NCBI RefSeq assembly: GCF_014647415.1
Contig: NZ_BMPD01000003.1
Location: 248,001-312,000 of the forward strand
Source of the DNA: Haloarcula sebkhae
GTDB lineage: Archaea; Halobacteriota; Halobacteria; Halobacteriales; Haloarculaceae
Direction of reading: 5' to 3'
Length of the DNA stretch: 64,000 nucleotides
The notes beneath the pieces are model-generated. The model ran no database searches. It saw only the letters and a program-made list of their open reading frames with translations, and was not told the origin of the DNA. Within the stretch, counting starts at the first letter, position 1. Each line of letters starts with the position of its first letter. The position numbers and the translations under genes were made by a program. Below are positions 28,173 to 37,726 of this stretch, one piece after another.

Positions 28173-29210
28173 ATGAGTCTCAAGTCGGGTGAGTGGCGCG
28201 AGCAGATCGATGCGGTAGACGCTGCGCTCATCGACGAGTTCCAGAGTGACTTCCCGATTCAAGAACGTCCCTTCGAAGCTGTCGGTGACGCGCTGGAGGT
28301 CCCGGCAGGGGAAGCACTCGACCGGGTCAAAACGCTCCGCGAGGACGGTATCTTCCGTCGGTTCGGCCCGGTCCTCAATCCGCCGGTCATCGGCTCTTCG
28401 ACGCTGGCTGCCGTCAGTGCCCCGGAGGACCGGTTCGACGAGGTGGCAGAGATAATCAATGGGTACCGACAGGTGAACCACAACTACGCTCGCGACCACG
28501 AGTGGAACATGTGGTTCGTTGTCACTGCAGGCTCCCGACAGCGGCGCGACGAGATCCTGTCCGATATCGAGGAGCGAACCGGCTGTTCGGTACTCGTCTT
28601 GCCGATGTTGACCGACTACTACATTGATCTGGAGTTTCCTGTTGTCAACGGTGACCGGTTCGCCCGGGAGAGTCTGGAGACGACCGACGCTACTGCGACC
28701 CGAATAAGCGAAGACGCCGCCGCGGACCTCTCGGAACTGGATCGACGGTTGTTGCTCGAAATCCAGACCGGCTTCCCGCTCGTCGCGACGCCCTACCGGG
28801 ACGTGGCAGACGCTGTCGATGCCGATGTCTCCGAAGTGCTCTCGGCCATCAGGCGGCTCAAGCGAGCCGGCTGTATCAAGCGTATCGGCTGTGTCGTGAA
28901 TCACATCGTCACCGGGTTCGACAACAACTGCATGGTCGTCTGGGACGTGCCGGACGACGCTCTCGACGAGCGCGGACAGGCAGTCGGCGAACTCCCCTAT
29001 GTCACGCTCTGCTATCACCGGCCACGCCGCCCGGAGCAGGACTGGCAGTACAACCTCTTTACAATGATCCACGGACGCCAAGCGGACATCGTGGACGAGA
29101 AGATAGACGAACTCGCGACCGACCACCTCCCGTACGACCACGGCCGGCTGTACTCGACGGAGACGCTCAAACAGACTGGGGCACGATACGACGACATCGT
29201 CGGCCAGTAA
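28173..29210 (+). CDS. ahbAB: Siroheme decarboxylase, fused AhbA-AhbB
   Basis: 345 aa built of two Lrp/AsnC-like halves (about 10-170 and 185-345), each with a winged-helix and a RAM-like domain. The first half has NHNYARDHEWNMWFVV, the second CYHRPRRPEQDWQYNLFTMIHG, the motifs of the A and B subunits that decarboxylate siroheme to didecarboxysiroheme in the alternative heme pathway. Separate subunits are the rule in many organisms, so the single chain is a fusion. Not a true transcription regulator although such genes are often annotated so. Confidence 0.82.
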   Translation: MSLKSGEWREQIDAVDAALIDEFQSDFPIQERPFEAVGDALEVPAGEALDRVKTLREDGIFRRFGPVLNPPVIGSSTLAAVSAPEDRFDEVAEIINGYRQVNHNYARDHEWNMWFVVTAGSRQRRDEILSDIEERTGCSVLVLPMLTDYYIDLEFPVVNGDRFARESLETTDATATRISEDAAADLSELDRRLLLEIQTGFPLVATPYRDVADAVDADVSEVLSAIRRLKRAGCIKRIGCVVNHIVTGFDNNCMVVWDVPDDALDERGQAVGELPYVTLCYHRPRRPEQDWQYNLFTMIHGRQADIVDEKIDELATDHLPYDHGRLYSTETLKQTGARYDDIVGQ

Positions 29211-29283
29211 CCGTTCTCAGTCAGGGTGTCCCGGGAACGGTGGCCGGAACCCTTTTGCAATTATACTGTAAACATGCTAGCTA

Positions 29284-29883
29284 ATGACAAAGGGTCGGCA
29301 AGCGACAATCCTCGTTGTCGACGACGAACCAGCCGTGGCCGACGTGTACGCGGACCAGTTAGGGGACCGGTACACAGTCGAGACGGCATACAGTGGTGAG
29401 GCCGCCCTTTCGAAGCTAGATTCCGCAGTCGATGTTGTCCTGTTAGACCGACGGATGCCGGACCTCTCCGGCGACGAGGTACTGTCGGCGATCCGTGAGA
29501 AACGCTACGACACGCGCGTAGCGATGGTGACCGCAGTGGACCCCGATTTCGATATCATCGAGATGCCCTTCGATGACTACGTCTTGAAACCGGTGTCGAA
29601 AGAGGACCTCTTTCAGACGATCGAACAGTTGCTCCTGTACGCCGATTACGAGGAACGCCTGCGTGAGTGCTACTCGCTCACGGCGAAATACGCTGCACTG
29701 GAATCGTCGAAACCACAGACGGTTCTCGATGAGAGTGAGGAGTTTACTGCACTGGAGGCTGAACTCGCGGAGGTCCGGGCGGAGCTTGACGAACTCACGG
29801 ATTCGTTCGACGCCGCGGACTTCGAGTTACTGTTCCGGAATTTCGAGACGGACAAATCAATGCCGGACAACACGCAGCTCTGA
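29284..29883 (+). CDS. HalX-domain response regulator
   Basis: 199 aa. Receiver domain 7-120 with the acidic pocket D13/D14, phosphorylated D55 (VVLLDRRMPDLSG) and VLKPVS lysine; residues ~125-190 are the HalX helical output domain (YADYEERLRECYSLTAKYAALES) specific to haloarchaea. No DNA-binding motif is evident and no kinase gene is nearby, so the partner is unknown. Confidence 0.9.
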   Translation: MTKGRQATILVVDDEPAVADVYADQLGDRYTVETAYSGEAALSKLDSAVDVVLLDRRMPDLSGDEVLSAIREKRYDTRVAMVTAVDPDFDIIEMPFDDYVLKPVSKEDLFQTIEQLLLYADYEERLRECYSLTAKYAALESSKPQTVLDESEEFTALEAELAEVRAELDELTDSFDAADFELLFRNFETDKSMPDNTQL

Positions 29884-29979
29884 CCCGGTTCGGAGCGGGT
29901 CGTCTCTGCGGTGGCGATGCTCACGGCGACTTCCCACCCTTTCGAAAGCACTAACCGATTCTCTTCCATAGGAAGGGCA

Positions 29980-30909
29980 ATGAGTCAGCAACTCCCGGAC
30001 GTGCAGGCGTCGAGTCCGGACGTAACGGTCGGTCTCAATCGCGTCGGTGTGACGGGCGTCGAGAAACTCGTCAAGCTGGGGCGGCGCGACCGCGACCCCA
30101 TCGTACTCATGGCGGAGTTCGAAGTGTTCGTGGATCTGCCGTCCTGGCGAAAGGGGGCCGACATGTCCCGCAATATGGAGGTCATCGACGAGACGCTGGA
30201 AACCGCCGTGTCCGAGGAAGCCTATCGGGTCGAGGATGTCTGTGGCGATGCCGCCGAACTCCTGCTTGAGAAGCACGATTACACGACGAAGGCGGAAGTT
30301 CGGATGGAAGCAGAGTACGTCACCCATGAGTCCACGCCGGCGTCCGAAATGGCGACACAGTCGACCGCCGACATCATCGCCTCGGCGACGGCGACCGAAG
30401 ACGGGACGAGCGAGGAAATCGGCGCTCGCGTCACTGGGATGACTGTCTGCCCGTGCTCACAGGGGATGTCAGCCTCCCGCGCCCGCGAGACGCTCCAGCA
30501 GCTCAACGTCGACGACGACGTCATCGAGGAGTTCCTCGAAACCAACCCACAGGCCGGCCACTCACAGCGGGGCCACGCCACGCTCACCGTCCAGAGCGAT
30601 GGCGCGCCCGAGGTTGACTTGAACGAACTCATCGAGGTCGCCCGGGATTCGATGAGCGCCCGCATCTACAACCTCGCGAAGCGGCCCGACGAGGACCACA
30701 TGACCTACGAGGCCCACAAGGACGCCAAGTTCGTCGAGGACTGCGTTCGCGGGCTCGCCGAGGGCGTCGTCGACACGTTCCCGGATCTGCCCGACGATGC
30801 CGTCGTGACGATGAAACAGTCCAACGACGAGTCCATCCACCAGCACAACGCCCACGCCGAACGCGTAGCGCAGTTGGGAGATTTGCGGCAGGAAGTCAGC
30901 GAGGACTGA
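29980..30909 (+). CDS. mptA: GTP cyclohydrolase MptA
   Basis: Fe(II)-dependent GTP cyclohydrolase IV, first step of archaeal (tetrahydro)folate/methanopterin synthesis. 309 aa with [10 protein letters not shown] at the start, [11 protein letters not shown] and [16 protein letters not shown], the metal- and substrate-binding blocks, plus the [16 protein letters not shown] end. ATG 29980 ([10 protein letters not shown]) follows GGAAGG; the frame extends upstream but without similarity. It follows the HalX regulator after 96 nt. Confidence 0.93.
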   Translation: MSQQLPDVQASSPDVTVGLNRVGVTGVEKLVKLGRRDRDPIVLMAEFEVFVDLPSWRKGADMSRNMEVIDETLETAVSEEAYRVEDVCGDAAELLLEKHDYTTKAEVRMEAEYVTHESTPASEMATQSTADIIASATATEDGTSEEIGARVTGMTVCPCSQGMSASRARETLQQLNVDDDVIEEFLETNPQAGHSQRGHATLTVQSDGAPEVDLNELIEVARDSMSARIYNLAKRPDEDHMTYEAHKDAKFVEDCVRGLAEGVVDTFPDLPDDAVVTMKQSNDESIHQHNAHAERVAQLGDLRQEVSED

Positions 30910-31085
30910 GCGCAGCGAAATCCTCAGAACGTCGAAGGGGCGCGAAACGCTATGTGTCCCGGTTGGAAACGCCGAAGCCGTGAGCGTAGCGACCCGTGAA
31001 ACCGCTGGTAGTTTTTGTGCGTAACGATTCACTGGAAGACGGACACCGTTTGCGGCCCGATTTCTCCCCGCCTCCAGCGTTCCAA

Positions 31086-31898
31086 CTACGGCGGCCCGAC
31101 CGGTTTCGCTTCGGCCCACTGCTCTTCGAACGCCTGGCTGATATCGGCAGTGAAATCGGAGTCTTTCATGTCGATGACGCCGAAGGTTTCCTCGCGGCCA
31201 AGCGGGTGCGGGACCTCGATACAGACTTCGACCCCATCGAGTAGCTCGAACGTAGTCCTGATGTTCGGACTGGCGCGGGCGCTGTAGTTATCGTAGTGGA
31301 AGAGGCGCTCGTAGTACTCGCGGTTGGCCTCCTCCGGGAGACTTTCGAACAGGTCCGGTCGGACAAGCAGGGACACCTCGACGCCCCGTTCCAGCGCCGC
31401 TTCGAGTTCATCCACGATTCGCTCGGTGCCGGAGAGAATGTCCACCTGACGAGCGGGTGCCGAGCCGACCATGATGATCTCGTCGTCGGCGGCAGCCAGC
31501 CGTTCGAGCAGCAGGTCAAGCGAGTTGTCGGGGCCGACGGCGGCCGTCCAGAACGGTTCCTCGACGGGATCTGCCGACTCTAGCTGTGAGGAGAGGTCGT
31601 CAACGATCTCCTCGTACTGGCCGACCTTCTCCTGAAGTTCGCGCTTCTTGTCTTCGAGTAACCGATCGAGGGCCGTGTCCGGCTCGACCGCGACGTATTT
31701 CTTTGGCCGGCTGGCGGTCTGGCTGCGGACCAGATTGTACGTTTCGAGGCTGTTTAGCACATCGTAGATGCGGCCCATCGGCACGTCGCTGGCCCGCGAC
31801 AGCTCCTTTGCCGTTGTCGGTCCTGTTTCCAGGAGTGACCGGTATGCTCTGGCTTCATATTCGGAGAGTCCGAGATCTCTGAGACTGGACATACCCAT
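31086..31898 (-). CDS. TrmB-family transcriptional regulator
   Basis: 270 aa. Winged helix at 4-75 (LGLSEYEARAYRSLLETGPTTAKELSRASDVPMGRIYDV in pieces), coiled coil about 80-110, then the TrmB effector domain with AADDEIIMVGSAPARQ and the FGVIDMKDS end. Such proteins sense sugars or control metabolism. ATGs at 31898 and 31892 are both possible; the second has a TTTTTG box about 27 nt upstream. An inverted repeat lies across the start. Confidence 0.88.
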   Translation of the reverse strand: MGMSSLRDLGLSEYEARAYRSLLETGPTTAKELSRASDVPMGRIYDVLNSLETYNLVRSQTASRPKKYVAVEPDTALDRLLEDKKRELQEKVGQYEEIVDDLSSQLESADPVEEPFWTAAVGPDNSLDLLLERLAAADDEIIMVGSAPARQVDILSGTERIVDELEAALERGVEVSLLVRPDLFESLPEEANREYYERLFHYDNYSARASPNIRTTFELLDGVEVCIEVPHPLGREETFGVIDMKDSDFTADISQAFEEQWAEAKPVGPP

Positions 31899-31909
31899 AC
31901 ATCAGGGTA
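31892..31909. promoter_or_regulatory. Inverted repeat at the TrmB gene start
   Basis: TACCC and GGGTA arms with an 8-nt spacer, covering the start codon region of the TrmB-family gene. The layout resembles the TACT-N7/8-GAGTA operators known for TrmB of Halobacterium. Autoregulation is inference. Confidence 0.4.
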
Positions 31910-31968
31910 CGTGTGCAAAAACTTGTCGGGGGTTTACCGTTTGTCCACGTTTGCGGCCGTTGTTCGTG

Positions 31969-33582
31969 TCAGCGCTCGCCAGTTAGCGAGGCTTCGAGGT
32001 CGCCCGGCGTCGTCCCCTCGGCGACGATCGCGTCCCCGTCGAGGAGCCGTGCTGTGCCGTCGCCGTCCGGCTCCGGAACAACGGTGGTCTCGTGGTCGGC
32101 CAGCCGTAGCGCCGCACGGTGGAGGTCCGTTCCGGCTTCGGTGCCAACCGTGAGCGTCTGTGGCTGCTGAAGACGGGCTGCGACGCCGGCGTAGCCGGCG
32201 ACCTCGACGCCCATCCGTTCAGCTGCGCCAGCGAAGGACTCGACGGCCGAAAGTGCTGCGTTACGGTATCGATCCTCGCCAGTGAGTGCTGCGAGGTCGA
32301 CCAGCGCGTCGGCCAGTTCCACCGTCGCGTCGAGCGGGTGGAGCGAGTGGTCACAGAGCCCAGCGCCGCTGGTGGGACCATCGCGGAACGCACCGCCGTC
32401 CTGCTGGCGGTTTTCGATTGTCCAGTCTGCGATAGCTTCGGCTGGCCCCGGCTCACCGAGGACCTGCCAGCTCGTCGTCAGGCCCTGGAGGAGCTGGGCC
32501 TGGTCCAACAGCAGCCCGGTGTCGCTGTCCGCGCCGTCGTAGTGGGCGACCTCGCCGCCGTCGACAAGCGATTCACAGACGGCGTCCCGCGCGCGACTGG
32601 CGTACTGCTGTGCGCGCTCGTCGTCGGTGTAGGCAGCGACCCACAGCAGGGCATCGATTGCGAGCCCGTTACGGTCGGCGAACACCGTCTCGTCGACGTT
32701 CGGAGACACTGTGCCTTCGCGCTCGGTCGGCTCTAGGCGGTAGTACTCGTCCGACCCGGCCTGGCTCGCGGCGAACGCGTCGCCGGCCCACAGCGTCGTT
32801 GTGAGGTAATCGACGGTCCGCTGTGCGGCGTCCCGGTACGCTTCAGTCCCGGTGTACCGGTAGCCGTGAGCGAACGCCCGGACCAGAGCGGCGTTCTCGT
32901 CCAGTAGCTTCTCTCTGCGGGGATTCCCCCAGCTACGCTCCGTCGAGTACCGGAAGAAGCCGCCATCGTAGGTGTCGAGCAGGTGTGTCCGGATCGCTTC
33001 CAGCGTCCGGGTGGCCTGGTCTCGCGCACGGACGAGAGCGAACTCCACGGTCCGCGGAAGCGGAAACTTCACGTCGGTTCCCCAGCCGCCGAACTCGTCG
33101 TCGAACGCGCCGAGCAGTTGCTCGATCATATGCTCCTCGATGCGTGATCGGAGGTCGCCAGCCGGCGGGGATTCGTCCTGTAGCTGCCGGGGAATCGAGC
33201 CCGCCGCTGCGCCCTGTGCGTCCCACGACTCCCGAACGGAGTCCAGAATACCGCGGAACCCGTCCGGCCCGAGGAACGTCGCGCCGGTGATGACCTCACC
33301 CTCAGGGGTGAGAAACACCGTCGACGGGAACCCGCCCATCGTGTACCGCTCTCGGACGCGTGGATTGCGATCAGCGTCGACGCGGACTGGGACGAACCCG
33401 TCGTTGATGTTCGCCGCGATGCGCGGTTCACCGAACGTGCCCCGGTCCATCGCCCGACATTCCGCGCTCCACGGAACCGTCAGCGCCAGCAGTACTGGCT
33501 TCCCCGACTCGGCGGCGTCGTCGAAGGGGGCTGTGCCCCACTCGCGCCACTCGACCTTCGTGTCGCGTGCGTATTCGTCCAT
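31969..33582 (-). CDS. DUF255 / thioredoxin-fold protein (YyaL-like)
   Basis: 537 aa. An N-terminal thioredoxin-like domain (about 15-150) is followed by an (alpha/alpha)6-barrel like N-acylglucosamine epimerases and glycosidases (residues ~170-480, with ALVRAFAHGYRYTGTEAY). The family's hallmark is a CHWCHVM redox motif; here the matching place reads WSAECRAM, so the first cysteine is Ser39 and only C42 remains. Function of the family is not established. ATG 33582 is divergent from the P450 gene, 81 nt apart. Confidence 0.82.
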   Translation of the reverse strand: MDEYARDTKVEWREWGTAPFDDAAESGKPVLLALTVPWSAECRAMDRGTFGEPRIAANINDGFVPVRVDADRNPRVRERYTMGGFPSTVFLTPEGEVITGATFLGPDGFRGILDSVRESWDAQGAAAGSIPRQLQDESPPAGDLRSRIEEHMIEQLLGAFDDEFGGWGTDVKFPLPRTVEFALVRARDQATRTLEAIRTHLLDTYDGGFFRYSTERSWGNPRREKLLDENAALVRAFAHGYRYTGTEAYRDAAQRTVDYLTTTLWAGDAFAASQAGSDEYYRLEPTEREGTVSPNVDETVFADRNGLAIDALLWVAAYTDDERAQQYASRARDAVCESLVDGGEVAHYDGADSDTGLLLDQAQLLQGLTTSWQVLGEPGPAEAIADWTIENRQQDGGAFRDGPTSGAGLCDHSLHPLDATVELADALVDLAALTGEDRYRNAALSAVESFAGAAERMGVEVAGYAGVAARLQQPQTLTVGTEAGTDLHRAALRLADHETTVVPEPDGDGTARLLDGDAIVAEGTTPGDLEASLTGER

Positions 33583-33663
33583 ACCGGGTGTGGGCGGTGG
33601 GCGTACAAAGGCCCTCTCACTCTCGGCGAAAGACCGATTGGGGGCGCGGTCCAAGCGTGGGCG

Positions 33664-35040
33664 ATGGATACCCAGCAGGCGATTCGCGAAACCCGGGAAC
33701 CGGTCACGCCGGGCGACCGGCCGCCCCGTCTCGGCCGCGTCCCGTTCATCGACAACACCGCCGCGATGTTGCGTGACCCGCTCGGGTTCTATGACCGCGC
33801 CGGTGCTCACGAGGCCGACGTGGTAGGGTACAGCGTCGCCGGGACGACGGGCTGTTTCGTCTGCCATCCCGATCTGGTCGAGCAGGTGCTGGTAACCGAT
33901 GCCGACGCCTACGAGAAGGGACAACTTCTTCAGGACACCCTCGGTCAGTTCATCGGCGAGGGGCTGTTCCTGCTGGAGGGCGAGGAATGGCAGCGCCAGC
34001 GGACGGCGCTCCAGCCAGCGTTCTACCGGGAGCGAATCACTGCCTACGGCGACACGATGACCGAGTTCGCCGATCGGACGGCGGCGGGCTGGAGCGACGG
34101 CCAGCGTCTCGACGTACTCCCACATATGCAGTCGCTGACGCTGAACATTCTCGGCAAGACACTGTTAGACGTGGATATCGAGACCACTGCGGACGCGCTG
34201 GAACCGCTACTCGACGCGTTACGCAAGCGACTGGACCCGCGGTCGCTGTCGGCGTACCTCCCGCTGTGGGTCCCGACGGCGACGAACCGCGCTGTCAACA
34301 GCTCGCTGGCCGAGTTCCAGTCCACGCTCGACGACGTTATCGCTGCCCGCCAGCGTGAAGACGAGAACGCTCGCGAGGCGCGCGACGACGTACTTTCCCT
34401 GCTGCTCTCGCTCGATGACGAGACGATGGACCGCGAGCGACTGGGTCACCAGCTCCTTACTTTTCTCGTCGCCGGCCACGACACGACGGCGCTGACCCTC
34501 ACGTATGCCTGGTTCCTGCTGGCGAACAACCCCGAGTGCCAGCAGCGCCTGCACGAGGAACTCGACGCGACGCTGGGGAACAGCCAGCCGACGCCTGAGG
34601 ACCTGTTCGACCTGCCGTATCTCGATGCGGTGCTGAACGAAGTCCTGCGGCTGTATCCGCCCGCGTTCACGGTGTTTCGACAACCGACGGAGCCGGTGAC
34701 TCTCGGCGGATACGAGCTCTCGACGGACGCCCAGCTCACCCTCCCGCAGTGGCTCGTCCACCGGGACAAACGCTGGTATGATGCGCCCGACGCGTTCCGC
34801 CCTGAACGGTGGGATGACGACCTCGAAGCGTCCCTCCCGGACTACGCCTACTACCCCTTTGGTGGCGGCCCGCGCCACTGCATCGGAATGCGTTTTGCCC
34901 GGATGGAGGCCAAACTCGCCCTGGCAACCATCGCCCAACAGTACGCCGTCGAAGCGGTCACCGAACCGCCGCTCTCGCTGGCGATGCAGATTACGCTGAG
35001 TCCCACAGAACCGATCGAAGTCCGACTGCGGGAGCGCTGA
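33664..35040 (+). CDS. Cytochrome P450
   Basis: 458 aa soluble heme monooxygenase. I-helix oxygen-binding AGHDTT (270-275), ExxR at E326-R329 (EVLR), PERW motif near 380, and the heme-ligand loop FGGGPRHCIG with C406. No membrane anchor, as in bacterial class I enzymes that need a ferredoxin; the ferredoxin at 24 kb is a candidate. It resembles the CYP174-type P450s of haloarchaea (from memory). Substrate unknown. Confidence 0.93.
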   Translation: MDTQQAIRETREPVTPGDRPPRLGRVPFIDNTAAMLRDPLGFYDRAGAHEADVVGYSVAGTTGCFVCHPDLVEQVLVTDADAYEKGQLLQDTLGQFIGEGLFLLEGEEWQRQRTALQPAFYRERITAYGDTMTEFADRTAAGWSDGQRLDVLPHMQSLTLNILGKTLLDVDIETTADALEPLLDALRKRLDPRSLSAYLPLWVPTATNRAVNSSLAEFQSTLDDVIAARQREDENAREARDDVLSLLLSLDDETMDRERLGHQLLTFLVAGHDTTALTLTYAWFLLANNPECQQRLHEELDATLGNSQPTPEDLFDLPYLDAVLNEVLRLYPPAFTVFRQPTEPVTLGGYELSTDAQLTLPQWLVHRDKRWYDAPDAFRPERWDDDLEASLPDYAYYPFGGGPRHCIGMRFARMEAKLALATIAQQYAVEAVTEPPLSLAMQITLSPTEPIEVRLRER

Positions 35041-35113
35041 CCCGCGCCCTCGGCGGTCGACAGCCCGGTCCCGCTCTCGAAAGGCGTTTGGGGGCGGGCC
35101 TGCAAGCAGTCGT

Positions 35114-35671
35114 ATGCTCCGGGTCATCGGGCTATTGCTGCTCATCCCGCTGTTCGACATCGTGTTGCTGGTGACGGTCGCGATACCGTTCCTCGGCCCT
35201 TACGTGACGGTCGCCCTCGTCGTCCTGACGGCACTGATCGGCATGCTGCTGGTCCGTGCCGAAGGCCGTGCGACGCTTCGGAAGATCCAACAGCGGCTCG
35301 CCGTTGGTGAACTCCCGACCGACGAACTCATCGACGGTGGCCTCCTCATCGCCGCCGGCGCGTTCTTCCTCACTCCCGGCCTGGTGACGGACTTCGTCGG
35401 CCTCCTGCTCGCGGTGCCGTTCACCCGGTACCCCGTCCGCGCCGCCACGCGTCGCTGGGTCGTCCAGCCGTACGTCGACGCCAAGACCGGTGGCTTCGCC
35501 AGCGGTCAAGTGTATGTTGGCGGCTTCCCTGACGACGAAAACGGCCCAGCTGGCCCCGGTCCGACTGGCTCAGAGGGTGGCCCTAGTTCGGGCTCTGGTT
35601 CCGGTCCCGGCACCTCCTTCGACCCAGACGAAGCCACTGACGTCGACTTCGACGACAGCGACGAAAACTGA
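35114..35671 (+). CDS. FxsA-family membrane protein
   Basis: 185 aa. Three to four transmembrane segments (about 3-22, 26-46, 75-100) with GRATLRKIQQRLAVGELPTDELIDGGLLIAAGAFFLTPGLVTDFVGLLL in pieces, the FxsA signature. FxsA overproduction relieves phage F exclusion in E. coli; its normal role is unclear. The C-terminus is a Gly/Pro/Ser then acidic tail. Confidence 0.88.
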   Translation: MLRVIGLLLLIPLFDIVLLVTVAIPFLGPYVTVALVVLTALIGMLLVRAEGRATLRKIQQRLAVGELPTDELIDGGLLIAAGAFFLTPGLVTDFVGLLLAVPFTRYPVRAATRRWVVQPYVDAKTGGFASGQVYVGGFPDDENGPAGPGPTGSEGGPSSGSGSGPGTSFDPDEATDVDFDDSDEN

Positions 35672-35752
35672 AGCCCTGACGCGGTTTCACATCCCCAACC
35701 GGCCGCGAAACGTTACCCTTTTCAATACCCCTCGGGTACAAACGAATGCGTT

Positions 35753-35826
35753 GGGCCAATAGCTCAATCAGGTTGAGCGCTCGGCTGATAACCGGGAGGT
35801 TCGCGGTTCAAATCCGCGTTGGCCCA
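35753..35826 (+). tRNA. tRNA-Ile (GAU)
   Basis: 74 nt with discriminator A. GGGCCAA pairs with TTGGCCC; anticodon loop CTGATAA gives GAU; T arm CGCGGTTCAAATCCGCG. No intron and no encoded CCA. It marks the left edge of the low-GC islet; I found no copy of its 3' end downstream that would mark an attachment site. Confidence 0.97.
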
Positions 35827-36290
35827 CTCCCTTTCCGGGCTGTCTCCAGCCCACTCGAATCTGTATTTACAGGCATGAGATACTTTTTCGCCAGTCTCAA
35901 AAAAGGGCTAATAAGGGTCGTTCTGAGTAATTTGTAAGGATCCTTGCGGACCCCGACGCAGTCCAGCGTTCAATATGACTCAAGCCCGCAAGCGACGGCC
36001 AGACCTCCTACCCTGCCCACCTCACCCACCAACTCCAGCAAGGACCGGCCTACTCCAATCGTGGGTCGCTTTGTAGCCACCCGTCATTGAGGCGTCAATC
36101 TCGCGAGCTGCCTCAACTCAACACTGTACGTTCCATGTGGCGACCGAATGACCGTCTTTTCTCTTTCTAATGGTTAGAAAAAGATAGTGATACTCGTAGG
36201 GCCCAGTCAATGAAACCGTGGCTGACTATTGAAAATAGCTTTAGTAGCATCTCGGCACTTTTTAAACCCGGGCTGAGAGAGTGGATGTTA
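35827..36290. other. Gene-free stretch after tRNA-Ile
   Basis: About 460 nt with no convincing gene. Composition shifts here from the GC-rich core to AT-rich sequence. 36259-36266 (TTTTTAAA) lies about 28 nt before an ATG at 36291 and is the likely TATA box of the next gene. Part of the stretch (35,980-36,150) is GC-rich and may be gene debris that I cannot identify. Confidence 0.4.
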
Positions 36291-37445
36291 ATGAATATTG
36301 AGTCGCTTGAACGTTCTCTGTTGAACCGACGATCGTTACACAGAGATTGGTTGGTCATATTTATACTGGCTCTGACTGCAAGGCTTGCCGACTGGTTTCT
36401 TCGGGGGACACGGGTCGTGGGCGATGCGACTACAGCGCGCAGAATTTGTAACGAACTGTCAGTATCGACACTTATAACTACCAACCACAGGATTATATAC
36501 TCCGGATTCCAGTTACCATACTGTGCTTTTTTGAGGATCCCTGGGACAAGTGTGGATCTGTGGATATTCCTGCAGATTCTACTGTCGGCGGCAAGCTGTA
36601 TCTTAATATATGAAACGGGGAGGCTACTAGTCAGTAGAAATGCAGGTTTGATTGGTGGGCTGTTGTTCGCTGTTATATGGCAAGTGTTTAAATGGAACGT
36701 CAGGCCGCAATCCGAACCGCTCTTTGCGATTATTGGTGCTGTTGTGTTGTGGCGGCTAGCAGTATATGACCAGTATCCGACCCACCGAAATCAGGTATTG
36801 GCGCTGATACCGCTTCTCTGGCTAGCCATAACGCGCCCGAACGGGTTAGCGATAATTCTCGGATATTTGTTACTCGATACGATATTTGTATCCGACCGAT
36901 GGAGGATTAACGTGTTTCCGTACCGGTACCTAAATCTATTCATTATTTTGTGTGTGGGTATTTTAGCGGTATTCCGACTGTTCGCCTTTGATGGTGTGTC
37001 GATGATGGAGCGGCTTGCAAAAGGACTGATCGTTACAGGTCATATCTATTACGAATACACGCCCACAGCAGCGAGTCGTCTGCCGGAGTTTCTGCTGCTC
37101 AATTCCCATCATATTGCTATAATAATAATATTGAGAGTTCTCTGGTTCTTTTCCCCAATTCTCCCAGCGTGGTCGGTACCACATATCATCATTGGACTGG
37201 CCACAGTGTTACCGGTGAACGTCGGAGGGATAATCGGTGGCTACAGAGCACTTATGCACGATAGTAACGTATTTAAATATTGGGGCGTGCCGGTTCTGAT
37301 GGCGCTCCTGTTACGAACGATTGCATGGGTTCCCGGAGGACGCAACTGGTTCAGTATAAGCGCGGTGTGTTTATCACTGCTCACTGGGTACTTGCTTCAC
37401 TCCAAGCTACCAAGCATATACTGTGCTGTGATGAACGGGGAGTAG
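36291..37445 (+). CDS. Low-GC polytopic membrane protein, GT-C glycosyltransferase-like
   Basis: 384 aa with 9-11 hydrophobic segments and AT-rich codon use unlike its neighbours. An early loop reads ARLADWFLRGTRVVGDATTARRI, placed like the acidic first loop of GT-C (ArnT/PMT-type) glycosyltransferases, and a later LWLAITRPNG resembles their cytoplasmic R-P turn. Assignment is therefore tentative. ATG 36291 suits a leaderless transcript from the TTTTTAAA box; an ATG at 36210 would add 27 residues. Orphan, probably acquired. Confidence 0.6.
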   Translation: MNIESLERSLLNRRSLHRDWLVIFILALTARLADWFLRGTRVVGDATTARRICNELSVSTLITTNHRIIYSGFQLPYCAFLRIPGTSVDLWIFLQILLSAASCILIYETGRLLVSRNAGLIGGLLFAVIWQVFKWNVRPQSEPLFAIIGAVVLWRLAVYDQYPTHRNQVLALIPLLWLAITRPNGLAIILGYLLLDTIFVSDRWRINVFPYRYLNLFIILCVGILAVFRLFAFDGVSMMERLAKGLIVTGHIYYEYTPTAASRLPEFLLLNSHHIAIIIILRVLWFFSPILPAWSVPHIIIGLATVLPVNVGGIIGGYRALMHDSNVFKYWGVPVLMALLLRTIAWVPGGRNWFSISAVCLSLLTGYLLHSKLPSIYCAVMNGE

Positions 37446-37570
37446 AGCGCCCACGCGGCATACTGTTTTACTGAGTGTGTTCTGATTATAACACGACCTG
37501 AAAATTGATTGCGTTTTTGTCCACTAAAGTCATAATTTATTTACTAATGCCCGTGAATTTCTCCGATATC

Positions 37571-37708
37571 ATGACAGAAGCAGACTTCGATACCAGACTG
37601 ATGGCGAGGGCTGGAGACTATCTGCTTGACCGAAACGAGCCGGTGGTCCCAAAAGACAGCTTCGACCACCATCTCATCGGCTCCGTCAGTTCCCTCTCCG
37701 ATAGCTGA
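37571..37708 (+). CDS. Very small protein or truncated gene
   Basis: 45 codons from ATG 37571 (MTEADFDTRLMARAGDYLLD...), with an ATAATTTATTTA box about 31 nt upstream. Codon use is normal GC-rich haloarchaeal, unlike the AT-rich gene before it. It ends just before the CACTCTTTAGA sequence that recurs at the right end of the IS element, so it may be the 5' remnant of a gene broken by a rearrangement. Confidence 0.35.
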   Translation: MTEADFDTRLMARAGDYLLDRNEPVVPKDSFDHHLIGSVSSLSDS

Positions 37709-37726
37709 CTCCCTGCACTCTTTAGA

